DNA of 64,000 bases, from contig JAAYNH010000076.1 in the NCBI GenBank assembly GCA_012520945.1, forward strand, positions 1 through 64,000, read 5' to 3'. Shown here piece after piece: positions 25,407 through 33,881 of the stretch; within the stretch, counting starts at the first letter, position 1; every line of letters starts with the position of its first letter. This stretch comes from Treponema sp. GTDB lineage: Bacteria; Spirochaetota; Spirochaetia; Treponematales; Treponemataceae. The position numbers and the translations under genes were made by a program. Below the pieces are notes generated by a model. The model was not told the DNA's origin, did not search any database, and was given only the letters and a program-made list of their open reading frames with translations.

Positions 25407-26324
25407 ATGGCAAAAAAAGATAAATATTCATCTGTTAAAAAAACATTGTTTTTTTGGCTTGCTTTTTTCTTTATAATTCTCATCGTTTTTCTTTTTTCAA
25501 AAGATAAGATATTGCTTGTCCTTGGACGGACGGATTTTTTTAATCAAATTTTTGGAACAACGCCGGAATGGATTGCTGAAAAAATTGATAAGGTAATGCA
25601 AAAAAATCCAATAGAAGAAAAAGAAATTGAAAAAAGTGAAAATGTAAATGATGAAAGCAACCTTGTTATTAGTACTACAAAAAATTCAAGGTTCGAAAAC
25701 TTAAGAAAAATAGTTGAAAAAGATGAAAGTTTAATGGCAGCAATCGAACCTGTTCAAAAAATTATTATGCCCACCATGGACGATATAGAAGAGCCTGTTC
25801 AGGAAGAGGCAAAAAATCAAAGAAAAAACAAGGCAGAACAACCAACTATAGTGACAAAAACAGATGAAAGTTCAGTGCCAAAAGAAAAACCAAGTGTACC
25901 ACAAACTAAATTGATGTTGTGTTTTGTAATTATTGATTCGGACGGAGCGGTAGTTCGTTATGAATTAGAACGGATTGTAGCAAAAACCGTCACTCCTTTG
26001 ACAGTGGCAATTAATTCGCTTTTGCAAGGTCCAACGATAGGTGAGTTGGAAAAAGGATATATGACATTAATTCCAAGCGGGACAAAGCTTCTTGGTGCAT
26101 CAGTTTCCAATAGAGTGGCGACATTGAATTTTAGTGATGAATTTATGCAAAACAAGTACGGCGTTGAAGGTTATATTGGACAACTGATGCAAATTGTATT
26201 TACCGCTACAGCTTTTTCTTCAATTGATAGTGTACAATTTTTGATAGAAGGCCAACGCAAAGAATATCTTGGGGGAGATGGTGTTTGGATAGGTTCTCCT
26301 CTTGCACGCGGCACTTTCCGATAA
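25407..26324 (+). CDS. Membrane-anchored GerMN-domain protein
   Basis: The 305-residue protein has one N-terminal membrane helix (about residues 14-36) with a Lys-rich cytoplasmic start. A long charged, low-complexity linker (about 70-165) follows, then a GerMN domain (about 170-290). The domain shows the typical hydrophobic strand, a TPLTVAINSLLQGPT segment, then LIPSGTKLLG and VATLNFSDEF. GerMN occurs in spore germination proteins but also widely in non-sporulating bacteria, where it may bind cell-wall or lipid ligands. It likely faces the periplasm. The last two bases before the convergent orphan gene at 26326 leave almost no spacer. Confidence 0.8.
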   Translation: MAKKDKYSSVKKTLFFWLAFFFIILIVFLFSKDKILLVLGRTDFFNQIFGTTPEWIAEKIDKVMQKNPIEEKEIEKSENVNDESNLVISTTKNSRFENLRKIVEKDESLMAAIEPVQKIIMPTMDDIEEPVQEEAKNQRKNKAEQPTIVTKTDESSVPKEKPSVPQTKLMLCFVIIDSDGAVVRYELERIVAKTVTPLTVAINSLLQGPTIGELEKGYMTLIPSGTKLLGASVSNRVATLNFSDEFMQNKYGVEGYIGQLMQIVFTATAFSSIDSVQFLIEGQRKEYLGGDGVWIGSPLARGTFR

Positions 26325-26325
26325 A

Positions 26326-27381
26326 TTAATTCAAAAACTTAGCAATGATATCTGTAAAATATTTTTTATTTTTATAAAAAAAATCATAAAAAACGGTAAT
26401 TCCTGAAAAAGAAAAAATACTATCTTTTTTATGCTTGATAATTTTTATGTCTACCGTCCACGTGTTTTTTAAAATATTAAATTGTAAAGATTCCACAATA
26501 AGAGAATTATTAGTTTTACTAATTTTGGTTTCAGGTAAATAATTATAACTGCCTACGGACGTGTGTAAATTTGTGCGTGTAAAATATTCTAAAACAGCAT
26601 TTATTGAGGAAAATTGAATTTCATTAGACTCTATATTTTTTTGCATAGTTGCATTTATTGGGATTTCCGTATCGCTTGTAAAAATAAATGCGTTGTCGCC
26701 CAAAAGCCACATATTTTCAGCTGCCATTTTCCATTGTTTGTCCATTTTAGTTGCAGATTTTTTACTGTCTTTTGCTTTTTTGGGCGGTTGTGAAAATCCT
26801 GTGAATTTAGAAAAACTAGTGTCTTCGTTGCTTGTAAGGATATTTATACAAACGGCTTGAAAAAGCATTTTTCCTTCAGAGCTATGAATGGAGGTAAGGT
26901 TAAAAAGCGGGATATAAAAATCATATGATATGATAACCTCACCACCAAAATGCGGAAAATCTTGAACTATTTTTTGTGTGTTTGATAAATCAAGATAACC
27001 GGCTTTTTTTCGTCTACTGTTAAATTCATAAAGAAGTTCATGTAAATAATTTAAGGGAGCAACATCCCCGTCTGCAGGTTTCGCAAGAATTTTTTCGCCG
27101 GTAAGCTCAAAATAATCTTTGCTGGCATCAATTGTAAAAAGAATTTCTGCTGTTACGGGACCTTTGTTTGTTTTAGGAGCAAAGTATCGAGCGGAATAAG
27201 TTGCTTCGTCATATTGTAAAAATCCGATATACGTTTCATCGATATATGTAAAATCACGATAATAAACATATTGACCGCTTTGTGTTTCCATATAATCGGT
27301 TATTCCGGGGAGAGCATAAGAAATACCACAAAAAAACAATATGATAAAAAATATAACAACTCTAAACTTTGCTTTTTTCAT
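26326..27381 (-). CDS. Exported protein of unknown function, coupled to proS
   Basis: The 351-residue protein has a cleavable signal peptide (MKKAKFRVVIFFIILFFCGISYA). It then appears mostly beta-rich with many Tyr and Phe, and has a Lys/Ser-rich loop near residues 200-215. I recognise no family. It may be a periplasmic or outer-membrane-associated spirochaete orphan. Its ATG immediately follows the proS stop codon with no gap, so it must be translated from the proS mRNA. It contains few Cys residues and no lipobox. It ends two bases from the convergent GerMN gene. Confidence 0.65.
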   Translation of the reverse strand: MKKAKFRVVIFFIILFFCGISYALPGITDYMETQSGQYVYYRDFTYIDETYIGFLQYDEATYSARYFAPKTNKGPVTAEILFTIDASKDYFELTGEKILAKPADGDVAPLNYLHELLYEFNSRRKKAGYLDLSNTQKIVQDFPHFGGEVIISYDFYIPLFNLTSIHSSEGKMLFQAVCINILTSNEDTSFSKFTGFSQPPKKAKDSKKSATKMDKQWKMAAENMWLLGDNAFIFTSDTEIPINATMQKNIESNEIQFSSINAVLEYFTRTNLHTSVGSYNYLPETKISKTNNSLIVESLQFNILKNTWTVDIKIIKHKKDSIFSFSGITVFYDFFYKNKKYFTDIIAKFLN

Positions 27382-29226
27382 TTAATTATTTAACTCCGAA
27401 ATTTGTGATTTTATAAAATCAATTGACTTAGATATTGCATCTTCAACAGACATTATTTGTGAATTATCCAATGTTCTGATTTTAAATTCAACGTTTGGAA
27501 GATTTTTGTCGCCAACAACAATGCGGACAGGAAAACCTATTAATTCAGAATCTTTAAATTTTACGCCAGGTCGTTCATTGCGGTCGTCTAAGATTACTTC
27601 AATTCCATTTGTCTTTAAATCTTCATAAATTTTATCGGCTACGGATTTCATTTCATTTTCATATTTTACCGGAACAATAACAACGTGATAAGGAGCTGTT
27701 GAAACAGGCCAAGCAATTCCCATATCATCATGGTGTTCTTCTATAATAGATGCTAAAGCTCGATCCACGCCAATTCCATAACATCCCATTGTAGGAATTT
27801 GTGGTTTCCCATTTTCATCTAAATATGTAACGTTCATGCTTTTTGTGTATTTTGTACCAAGTTTAAAAATATGTCCTAATTCATTGCCTTTTTTGCTGTA
27901 ATATGTTGCTCCACAAGAACAAGTATCACCGGCGACAACAGTGCGAACATCTGCACACATATATGGAAGAAAATCGCGTCCGGGTTCAACATGACGAAGA
28001 TGAACGTCTGTTTTGCGTCCTCCTGTGTATGCATCATGCATAACAGCGAAAAAATTACCGGATTTACCTGTCATAACAGAAAAATCACAGATAATAGGTA
28101 TGTTTTTCAGTCCAACAGGGCCAACAAAACCAACAGGAGCTCCGGAAAGGCGAATAATATCTTCTTCGCTAGCAAGTTCAACCTCTGCAGCCTTTAGTAA
28201 CGATGATAATTTTGCTTCATTAATTTCTAAGTCTCCGCGAATACAAATAGTGACAAAGCATTCAGGATAATAGTATTCGCCAAATTCACTGTCTTTTATG
28301 CGTTTTAGATTTGTGCCGCCGGGAGCAGTAGTTAAATCCAATGCACAGTTATAAACTTTGTATATAATGGTTTTGATAAATTCTTGAGAAGTTGTGTCAA
28401 AAAATCTTTCCAAATCTTCAATGGTTTTTACTCCAGGAGTTGAAACTTCCTCAATTGAGGCATCTGTTTTTGTTTGCGGAAAACCTGCTTTGTTTTTGGG
28501 AATATCAGGTGCACAAGACGCTTTTTCTGTGTTTGCAGCGTATCCACATTTTGGGCATAAAATTAATGTATCATCGCCTACATCACTTTCAACCATAAAT
28601 TCTTCACTGCCGGAACCGCCCATGGCTCCTGAATCTGCACGAACGGGAATGACAGAAAGACCGAGTCGTTTGAAAATGCGTCGATATGCAACAGCAAATT
28701 TATCATATGTTTCATCTAAACTTTCTTGAGTTGCATGAAAAGAATATGCATCCTTCATTGTAAATTCACGACCACGCATAACACCGTAACGAGGACGAAT
28801 TTCATCACGATATTTTGTATTTATTTGATACGTTGTAATGGGTAATTGTTTATATGAAGAAAGTTCATCGCGAATGAGTGCGGTAAAAGCTTCTTCAGCC
28901 GTTGGGCTAACAACTAATTCTGCTTTAACACGGTTTACAGCTCTTAACATACCTTCACCCATTGTTTCCCAACGACCTGATTCACGCCAAAGTTCACCGG
29001 GAACGATAACGGAAGGTTTAAATTCCAATGCACCAATGGCATCCATTTCTTCACGGATAATATTTTCTACTTTGCGAAAAGAACGCAAACCAAGAGGTAA
29101 ATATGCAAATAATCCGTTCCCTAGTTTTCGAAGCATTCCGGAACGTAACATTAATTGGTGACTTGCAATAACCGCTTCGGCAGGATTTTCGCGAAGGGTT
29201 GCAATTAAAGTTTGTGACATTTTCAT
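27382..29226 (-). CDS. proS: Prolyl-tRNA synthetase
   Basis: The 614-residue class II synthetase charges tRNA-Pro. It has the bacterial ProS plan: motif 1 and 2 region (about 35-160, including RYGVMRGREFTMKDAYSFH), a YbaK-like editing insertion (about 225-400), motif 3 with GCYGIGVDRALASIIE near 450, and an anticodon-binding domain (about 480-600). The start is the ATG at 29226 or the next ATG two codons later. A TACAAT box ends seven bases before the first ATG and no ribosome-binding site is visible. The exported orphan follows without spacing. Confidence 0.95.
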   Translation of the reverse strand: MKMSQTLIATLRENPAEAVIASHQLMLRSGMLRKLGNGLFAYLPLGLRSFRKVENIIREEMDAIGALEFKPSVIVPGELWRESGRWETMGEGMLRAVNRVKAELVVSPTAEEAFTALIRDELSSYKQLPITTYQINTKYRDEIRPRYGVMRGREFTMKDAYSFHATQESLDETYDKFAVAYRRIFKRLGLSVIPVRADSGAMGGSGSEEFMVESDVGDDTLILCPKCGYAANTEKASCAPDIPKNKAGFPQTKTDASIEEVSTPGVKTIEDLERFFDTTSQEFIKTIIYKVYNCALDLTTAPGGTNLKRIKDSEFGEYYYPECFVTICIRGDLEINEAKLSSLLKAAEVELASEEDIIRLSGAPVGFVGPVGLKNIPIICDFSVMTGKSGNFFAVMHDAYTGGRKTDVHLRHVEPGRDFLPYMCADVRTVVAGDTCSCGATYYSKKGNELGHIFKLGTKYTKSMNVTYLDENGKPQIPTMGCYGIGVDRALASIIEEHHDDMGIAWPVSTAPYHVVIVPVKYENEMKSVADKIYEDLKTNGIEVILDDRNERPGVKFKDSELIGFPVRIVVGDKNLPNVEFKIRTLDNSQIMSVEDAISKSIDFIKSQISELNN

Positions 29227-29233
29227 AAAGAAT

Positions 29234-29262
29234 ATTGTACTAAAAATGTGGATTTTAGTAAA
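29234..29262 (-). promoter_or_regulatory. Promoter of proS, predicted leaderless
   Basis: TTTACT (29262-29257), 17-base spacer, TACAAT (29239-29234), seven bases to the ATG at 29226. Confidence 0.5.
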
Positions 29263-29311
29263 TTGTGTGGTATAATATTCTTAGAAGATTTTTTTAGAAT
29301 GGGGGCAAAGC

Positions 29312-32071
29312 ATGAATAAAAAAATATTAATTATTACATCGTTCGTGTTTTTCATAATTAGTCTTGTGTCCTGTGATTGGCAAGTGCCAAAGAGAATTAC
29401 AGTAAAAACTTCTCCGACATTTAACGCATCTGCGGGAACAGTTGAAGTAAAATTATCAGATTATCTTACACCGGAAAAAATTAAGGAAATGATTTCCGGA
29501 AATGAAGAAGCAAAATTTAATGTAATGGAATATACAGCAGGACAAACGGGTGCCATGACGTATTTAGTACATTATCCTTTGGAAAAAATTTCTTTTGATT
29601 TTACAGAGTCATTGGGTAGTATTTCAGAATCATTGGGAAACTTAAGTTTTGGTGATGGACTATCTGAGAATGGTGGAGCTACAGTATCAATTCCTGAAAT
29701 TTCACAAGAAATTCCACAAAGTACGGGCATTGATATTGCTACAAAACTTATTGAAAACGTAAACAACGGTATGTTGCCAATAGACATAGATATTTTGGTT
29801 GAAACCGGAAGTCCGTTTGAAACATCGGTAGAAATAGGTCCGATTCCATTTGAAGTTAAAGACGATGATAACAAACCTTTGCTTGATAATGTTGTTTTTG
29901 GTGCCGATTCGGTTTTACGTTTTCATTTTTCAAAACCTACTAATGCAGGAATTGATTATTCTTTGAAAATTGACGCAATTGAGTTAAAGCTTGGCGATTA
30001 TGATGATTCAGGTCCTTATCCTGTTTTACATAATGCTACTCTTTTGGCAAGCACAGACTCTTCTGTGCCTTTGATTATGACTCAGCCGGGCGGATGTGTT
30101 GCAGAATTAGATATGTCAGGAAAAATATTGCCTACGGAATCGTATCTTTATATTAAAGCAACAACTTCCGGAGGAGAAACGGGGCTTGCAAGCACAACGG
30201 CAGTAACATCAATAAAAGACGGTTCAAGTATTACAAGTGCAGAAGGTTTTTCTTTGGAAAATCCTATTTCGGAAAATATTGATACAACACAAATTCAGCT
30301 TTCGATTATTGAAGGAATCGATATACTTAAAGAAGCAACCATTTCAGAAGGTTCTTTGCAATTAAGTATCAGTGTGCCGAATTATGACCAATGGCGCGGT
30401 GTAACAACTGCAGTTTCATTAAATATAACACAGTCGGGGGGATTAAATAAAACAGTGGTAAAAACAACGGATAATCCTATAGTTATCGATTTGTCGGGAC
30501 AAACATTGAATACTAATGATATTGAAGTTAGTGGTGCTGTAGAATTTTCAATAGTTTCGACGGAAGAAAATCCTTCAAAAGTTGTTTTGCCTGAATCTGA
30601 AAATATGAATGTTTCTGTAAATATGGGAATGGGTATTCAAGGATTTTCTTCGGCAACGGTAAAAGTGCCTGAAGAGTTGAAAAATAATTTGAGTCAAACA
30701 CAGGAAATTCCTGTTCCGGCAGAAATAAAAAGTTGGATAAAAGAAATTCAGTTCAATAAATTTGGTGTTGAGTTTGTTTTAGATTATGGATTACCGATAG
30801 ACAACGTACTTGGTATGAATGTTAAATCAACAGCTTTGACTATTGATGATACAATGAGCTTTGAAAGAATCGGAGAAGAAACCGAAATTACTCAAAAAAT
30901 TGAAAAAACAGACTTGATTTTAAAACCGCGGGAACTTGAAAACTTTGATTTTGAAATTGAAATTGTTTTGCCGGGATATTCAGTTGAAGGTTCAAATTCA
31001 TATATGACACTTGTAAATATTGAAACGGGAAAAGATGTTGTGTTTGGTGTTAAAAATGTTACGTTGATAACAGATTTGAAAAATGTAACAATAGCACCGG
31101 AGGGAGAAGAAACGGATATAAGTGGAGCTTTCCCGCAAGAAGATGCCGAGCCTTTAGACATAAGTGTCTTAGCAGATTATTTGAAAGACTTGGAATTTGA
31201 TGACATTGAAGGGAAAATTTATTTATCAAGTGATTTGTTAAAAACTGTTTTGACTGAAAATGCTCTTCAAGGCAAGGTGTGGGGAACGTTCACAGAAGAA
31301 AGTGTTTCGACGCGTGTTGATATGATTGGTTCAGAATCTGGAAGCGCTCCGATTAATTTTGTTACGGGACCTGTTTTTGATTTAGAAAGTGCAACGCACA
31401 CAACAGAATTGCCGGCAGCAAGTGCAAATATTAATTTTGAAACGTTGTTTAATTCACATCCGGCAGATTTACGATTAAATTATTTATTTTCTTTTGATGA
31501 AATTACTGTAACGAAAGAACAAATTGAATCCTTGGGTGAAAGTCCTGCCGAAATTTCTTGTGATATTGTGCTTGTTCTTCCATTTAAACTGAATATTGTT
31601 GATGGTAAAGATAGTGCTAGCTTTGATTTGTCAAAATTAATATATGGAGATGAATCGCCACGAAAAGATTTACTTAACAGAACGGAACCTCTGGATACCG
31701 CTCAAATTAATGAGTTTATAGAAGATGCTTCAATCAAGATGGAATTAGTATATGAAAACAATTTAGGTATAGCTTGTTCGGCAATACTTGAAGATATTAA
31801 TCCTGAATCAGGTTTGGAAAACTCAATTAAAAGCTTTGTTATTAACAAGGGCAAGGGAAATACATCTGTAACTTTAACTAAACCTGAGATGGAATATATG
31901 CTACAAACTGTGCCTTTTTCGCCTAATTTGTTTTTAGCATTAAATGATGATGTTGTTATTCCGCCTGCAAGTGAAAATCCGAATATAAAGATAACAATTA
32001 AAATGACTGTTGATTCAAAGGTTGATTATACAATTGAGTTAGATAAAAATTCTGAAAGCGAGGGGGAATAA
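29312..32071 (+). CDS. Large lipoprotein, beta-rich, function unknown
   Basis: The 919-residue protein begins with a lipoprotein signal peptide ending in LVSC (Cys21). The mature part is acidic, poor in Cys, and full of alternating hydrophobic/polar stretches rich in Ser, Thr, Val and Ile, suggesting several Ig-like or beta-solenoid domains in tandem. I recognise no family. It should sit in the outer or inner membrane facing the periplasm or surface. A TATAAT lies near 29271, and a G-rich stretch (GGGGGC) lies before the ATG as a possible ribosome site. The outer-membrane-like gene follows after one base, so the two almost surely work together. Confidence 0.7.
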   Translation: MNKKILIITSFVFFIISLVSCDWQVPKRITVKTSPTFNASAGTVEVKLSDYLTPEKIKEMISGNEEAKFNVMEYTAGQTGAMTYLVHYPLEKISFDFTESLGSISESLGNLSFGDGLSENGGATVSIPEISQEIPQSTGIDIATKLIENVNNGMLPIDIDILVETGSPFETSVEIGPIPFEVKDDDNKPLLDNVVFGADSVLRFHFSKPTNAGIDYSLKIDAIELKLGDYDDSGPYPVLHNATLLASTDSSVPLIMTQPGGCVAELDMSGKILPTESYLYIKATTSGGETGLASTTAVTSIKDGSSITSAEGFSLENPISENIDTTQIQLSIIEGIDILKEATISEGSLQLSISVPNYDQWRGVTTAVSLNITQSGGLNKTVVKTTDNPIVIDLSGQTLNTNDIEVSGAVEFSIVSTEENPSKVVLPESENMNVSVNMGMGIQGFSSATVKVPEELKNNLSQTQEIPVPAEIKSWIKEIQFNKFGVEFVLDYGLPIDNVLGMNVKSTALTIDDTMSFERIGEETEITQKIEKTDLILKPRELENFDFEIEIVLPGYSVEGSNSYMTLVNIETGKDVVFGVKNVTLITDLKNVTIAPEGEETDISGAFPQEDAEPLDISVLADYLKDLEFDDIEGKIYLSSDLLKTVLTENALQGKVWGTFTEESVSTRVDMIGSESGSAPINFVTGPVFDLESATHTTELPAASANINFETLFNSHPADLRLNYLFSFDEITVTKEQIESLGESPAEISCDIVLVLPFKLNIVDGKDSASFDLSKLIYGDESPRKDLLNRTEPLDTAQINEFIEDASIKMELVYENNLGIACSAILEDINPESGLENSIKSFVINKGKGNTSVTLTKPEMEYMLQTVPFSPNLFLALNDDVVIPPASENPNIKITIKMTVDSKVDYTIELDKNSESEGE

Positions 32072-32072
32072 C

Positions 32073-33323
32073 ATGAAAAAGATAGTTTGTTTATTACTTT
32101 GTTTGTGTACGTTTGTTAGCCTTTTTGCAGAGATTAATCCTTCCCGACGAAAAGTAGAGTTTGGTTTAGGTGTAAATCCAGGAATTTCGAATAATTATTT
32201 ATTACTTGGGGACATTTTTAAAGAAGAAATTGTATTTGATTTTAATGATATTTCAAGAAGCATGGGCTACAAAGGATTGAGGTTTGATATAAATGCAGGA
32301 ATAGATACTTTTTTCAAGATAAATTTAAAGAAAATTAAATTGGATTTTTTTGTAAATGTTGAAGGAGGCGGATTCCTTAATTTTTCAAAATCTGTGATTG
32401 ATTTTATTGCAAAAGGAAACAAATTTGACGAGACCTTCATTGGCACAGCAGGAGTTGGTGGAAGTGTTTATGCAAACATTGGTATGGGTTTTGGGACAAC
32501 GGTTAGGAAGCATATTATTAAAATAACACCGATATATTTTATGCCTGTAATTTATATTCCAAACACTTCTGCAACGGTGACCGTTGTTACAAAGTCAAGT
32601 GGTGCAATTAAGGCGGAAGCTGAAATAAATTTAGCGGTGCATTCTCCTTTCTCTTTAAATGATGGCATGAATAATTTTGATGCAGCATCTTTGTTCGGTT
32701 GTGGTGGTATGGATATTACAATGGAAGCAGAATATCCGTTGATGAGTTTTTTGGATTTGGGAATAAAGATGACAGGCTTTCCGCTTGTACCTGCACGTTT
32801 AAATTATGTGATGAAACAAAAAATTACTGAAAAATTCGAAGTTGATGATAGCGGAATTATCGGACTGGCAACTCAAGAACCTCCAGAAGGCGAAAATACT
32901 ACTTACGGAGAATTTGAAGTTAGTGATTTTGAGTTTTCACAAAATGAAAATCTGAAAATTTATCGGCCTTTCAAAATATCTTTTTTAGCAGCATATAGAC
33001 CTCTGAAAAGTGATTTGCTTGTTTTGAAACCTGTTGTTGCTTTTAAGTTCAATGATCCTTCATCTCAATTTACGGGAATGTTTTTAACAAAAGGCTTTGA
33101 CTTAGAATTTGGGATGAAAGTCGAATCATGGCTTTTGAAGATGATAGGTTTAGGTTTAAATATGTATCGAGAAGACGCTGTTTGGAAACAACAGCTTATG
33201 ATGATTTTAGATTTAAGAGTTTTTGAACTGGATTTATTTGTAGGTATGGAGTCAAGTAATTTTTTGCAAAGTTTTGCAGGAAGAGGATTGAACGTCGGAC
33301 TGTTTTTGAAATTTGGGTTTTAA
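32073..33323 (+). CDS. Exported outer-membrane-beta-barrel-like protein
   Basis: The 416-residue protein has a signal peptide (MKKIVCLLLCLCTFVSLFA). Its body has the amphipathic, Gly- and aromatic-rich strands typical of outer-membrane barrels. Strands of alternating hydrophobic residues run through to a C-terminal GLNVGLFLKFGF, a last strand ending in Phe as in many barrel proteins. I cannot name the family. Its ATG is one base after the stop of the large lipoprotein gene, with GGGGGA as a ribosome site inside that gene's end. The pair suggests a lipoprotein plus barrel complex at the cell surface. Confidence 0.65.
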   Translation: MKKIVCLLLCLCTFVSLFAEINPSRRKVEFGLGVNPGISNNYLLLGDIFKEEIVFDFNDISRSMGYKGLRFDINAGIDTFFKINLKKIKLDFFVNVEGGGFLNFSKSVIDFIAKGNKFDETFIGTAGVGGSVYANIGMGFGTTVRKHIIKITPIYFMPVIYIPNTSATVTVVTKSSGAIKAEAEINLAVHSPFSLNDGMNNFDAASLFGCGGMDITMEAEYPLMSFLDLGIKMTGFPLVPARLNYVMKQKITEKFEVDDSGIIGLATQEPPEGENTTYGEFEVSDFEFSQNENLKIYRPFKISFLAAYRPLKSDLLVLKPVVAFKFNDPSSQFTGMFLTKGFDLEFGMKVESWLLKMIGLGLNMYREDAVWKQQLMMILDLRVFELDLFVGMESSNFLQSFAGRGLNVGLFLKFGF

Positions 33324-33334
33324 AAAACTGTTAA

Positions 33335-33402
33335 AAAAAGGGCTGTCCAATATTTGAAAAAGCATAAAAGCAAACATTTCAAAAAAGGGCAGCCTTTTTA
33401 AT
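33335..33402. terminator. Terminator after the outer-membrane-like gene
   Basis: AAAAAGGGCTG near 33336 pairs with GGGCAGCCTTTTT near 33390-33402 with a bulge. A-rich and T-rich flanks allow use in both directions, matching the convergent small membrane gene. Confidence 0.6.
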
Positions 33403-33417
33403 TGATAAAAAAATGTT

Positions 33418-33630
33418 TTAGCGTTTGGTAATCCAGCCGAAGATAGCAACTATCCAACCGACAATAATCATATAAAATCCAATGTAAGCGGCTTTAAAAA
33501 TAGAAGATTTAAGAACTTTTACTAAGAAATTATCTTTGTATGTAATTATGAGGATTAATCCACCAAGAATAGTTACAATGAGTGCAAGTAATTTTAAAGT
33601 TTCTGCATTACGAATTGAAAAAAACAACAT
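33418..33630 (-). CDS. Small two-helix membrane protein directly behind the SRP RNA
   Basis: The 70-residue protein has two strong hydrophobic helices (about residues 12-30 and 45-65) separated by a short charged loop with Lys and Asn, and ends in Lys-Arg. I know no family for it. Its ATG at 33630 lies just past the 3' end of the SRP RNA, immediately after that RNA's closing stem and T-run, with no ribosome-binding site. It may be translated from an SRP RNA read-through transcript. Small size and odd start lower confidence, but the hydrophobic pattern is not a shadow of any other frame. Confidence 0.5.
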   Translation of the reverse strand: MLFFSIRNAETLKLLALIVTILGGLILIITYKDNFLVKVLKSSIFKAAYIGFYMIIVGWIVAIFGWITKR

Positions 33631-33635
33631 AAAAA

Positions 33636-33765
33636 AAGGACTTTTCAGAAAAGTCCAGGTGATCTACGGCACAAAATCAAACAATCTACCGCTGCTTCCT
33701 TCCGGATCTGACGGGGTTTGAAAGAAGATTTTTGCATAGGACCTGGACATTTCAAAAAAGTCCTT
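33636..33765 (-). ncRNA. ffs: Signal recognition particle RNA (4.5S-like)
   Basis: Read on the minus strand, the conserved apical loop TCCGGAAGGAAGCAGCGG lies at about 33703-33687, within the CAGATCC...GCAGCGGTAG core that binds Ffh. The 5' end AAGGACTTTTTT...GTCCAGG pairs with the 3' end CCTGGACTTTTC...AAGTCCTT, closing the hairpin over about 128 nt. The RNA guides membrane proteins to the translocon with Ffh and FtsY. It has its own strong promoter at 33774-33802 and ends in a T-run that can also act as its terminator. The ends are estimated from base pairing. Confidence 0.93.
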
Positions 33766-33773
33766 ATGCTAAT

Positions 33774-33802
33774 AATATAATATAAATCTTTTTAAATGTA
33801 AA
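33774..33802 (-). promoter_or_regulatory. Promoter of the SRP RNA gene
   Basis: TTTACA (33802-33797), 17-base spacer, TATATT (33779-33774). The predicted start eight bases on coincides with the first base of the RNA's closing stem. Confidence 0.75.
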
Positions 33803-33843
33803 CATATAATCACAACCAATATAATCATAATTTTAAATTTGAG

Positions 33844-33873
33844 TTGTTAAATTTTTTTATTATGTGTTATAAT
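33844..33873 (+). promoter_or_regulatory. Promoter of pepF, predicted leaderless
   Basis: TTGTTA (33844-33849), 18-base spacer, TATAAT (33868-33873), eight bases to the ATG at 33882. No ribosome site is present. Confidence 0.55.
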
Positions 33874-33881
33874 GTTTAATT

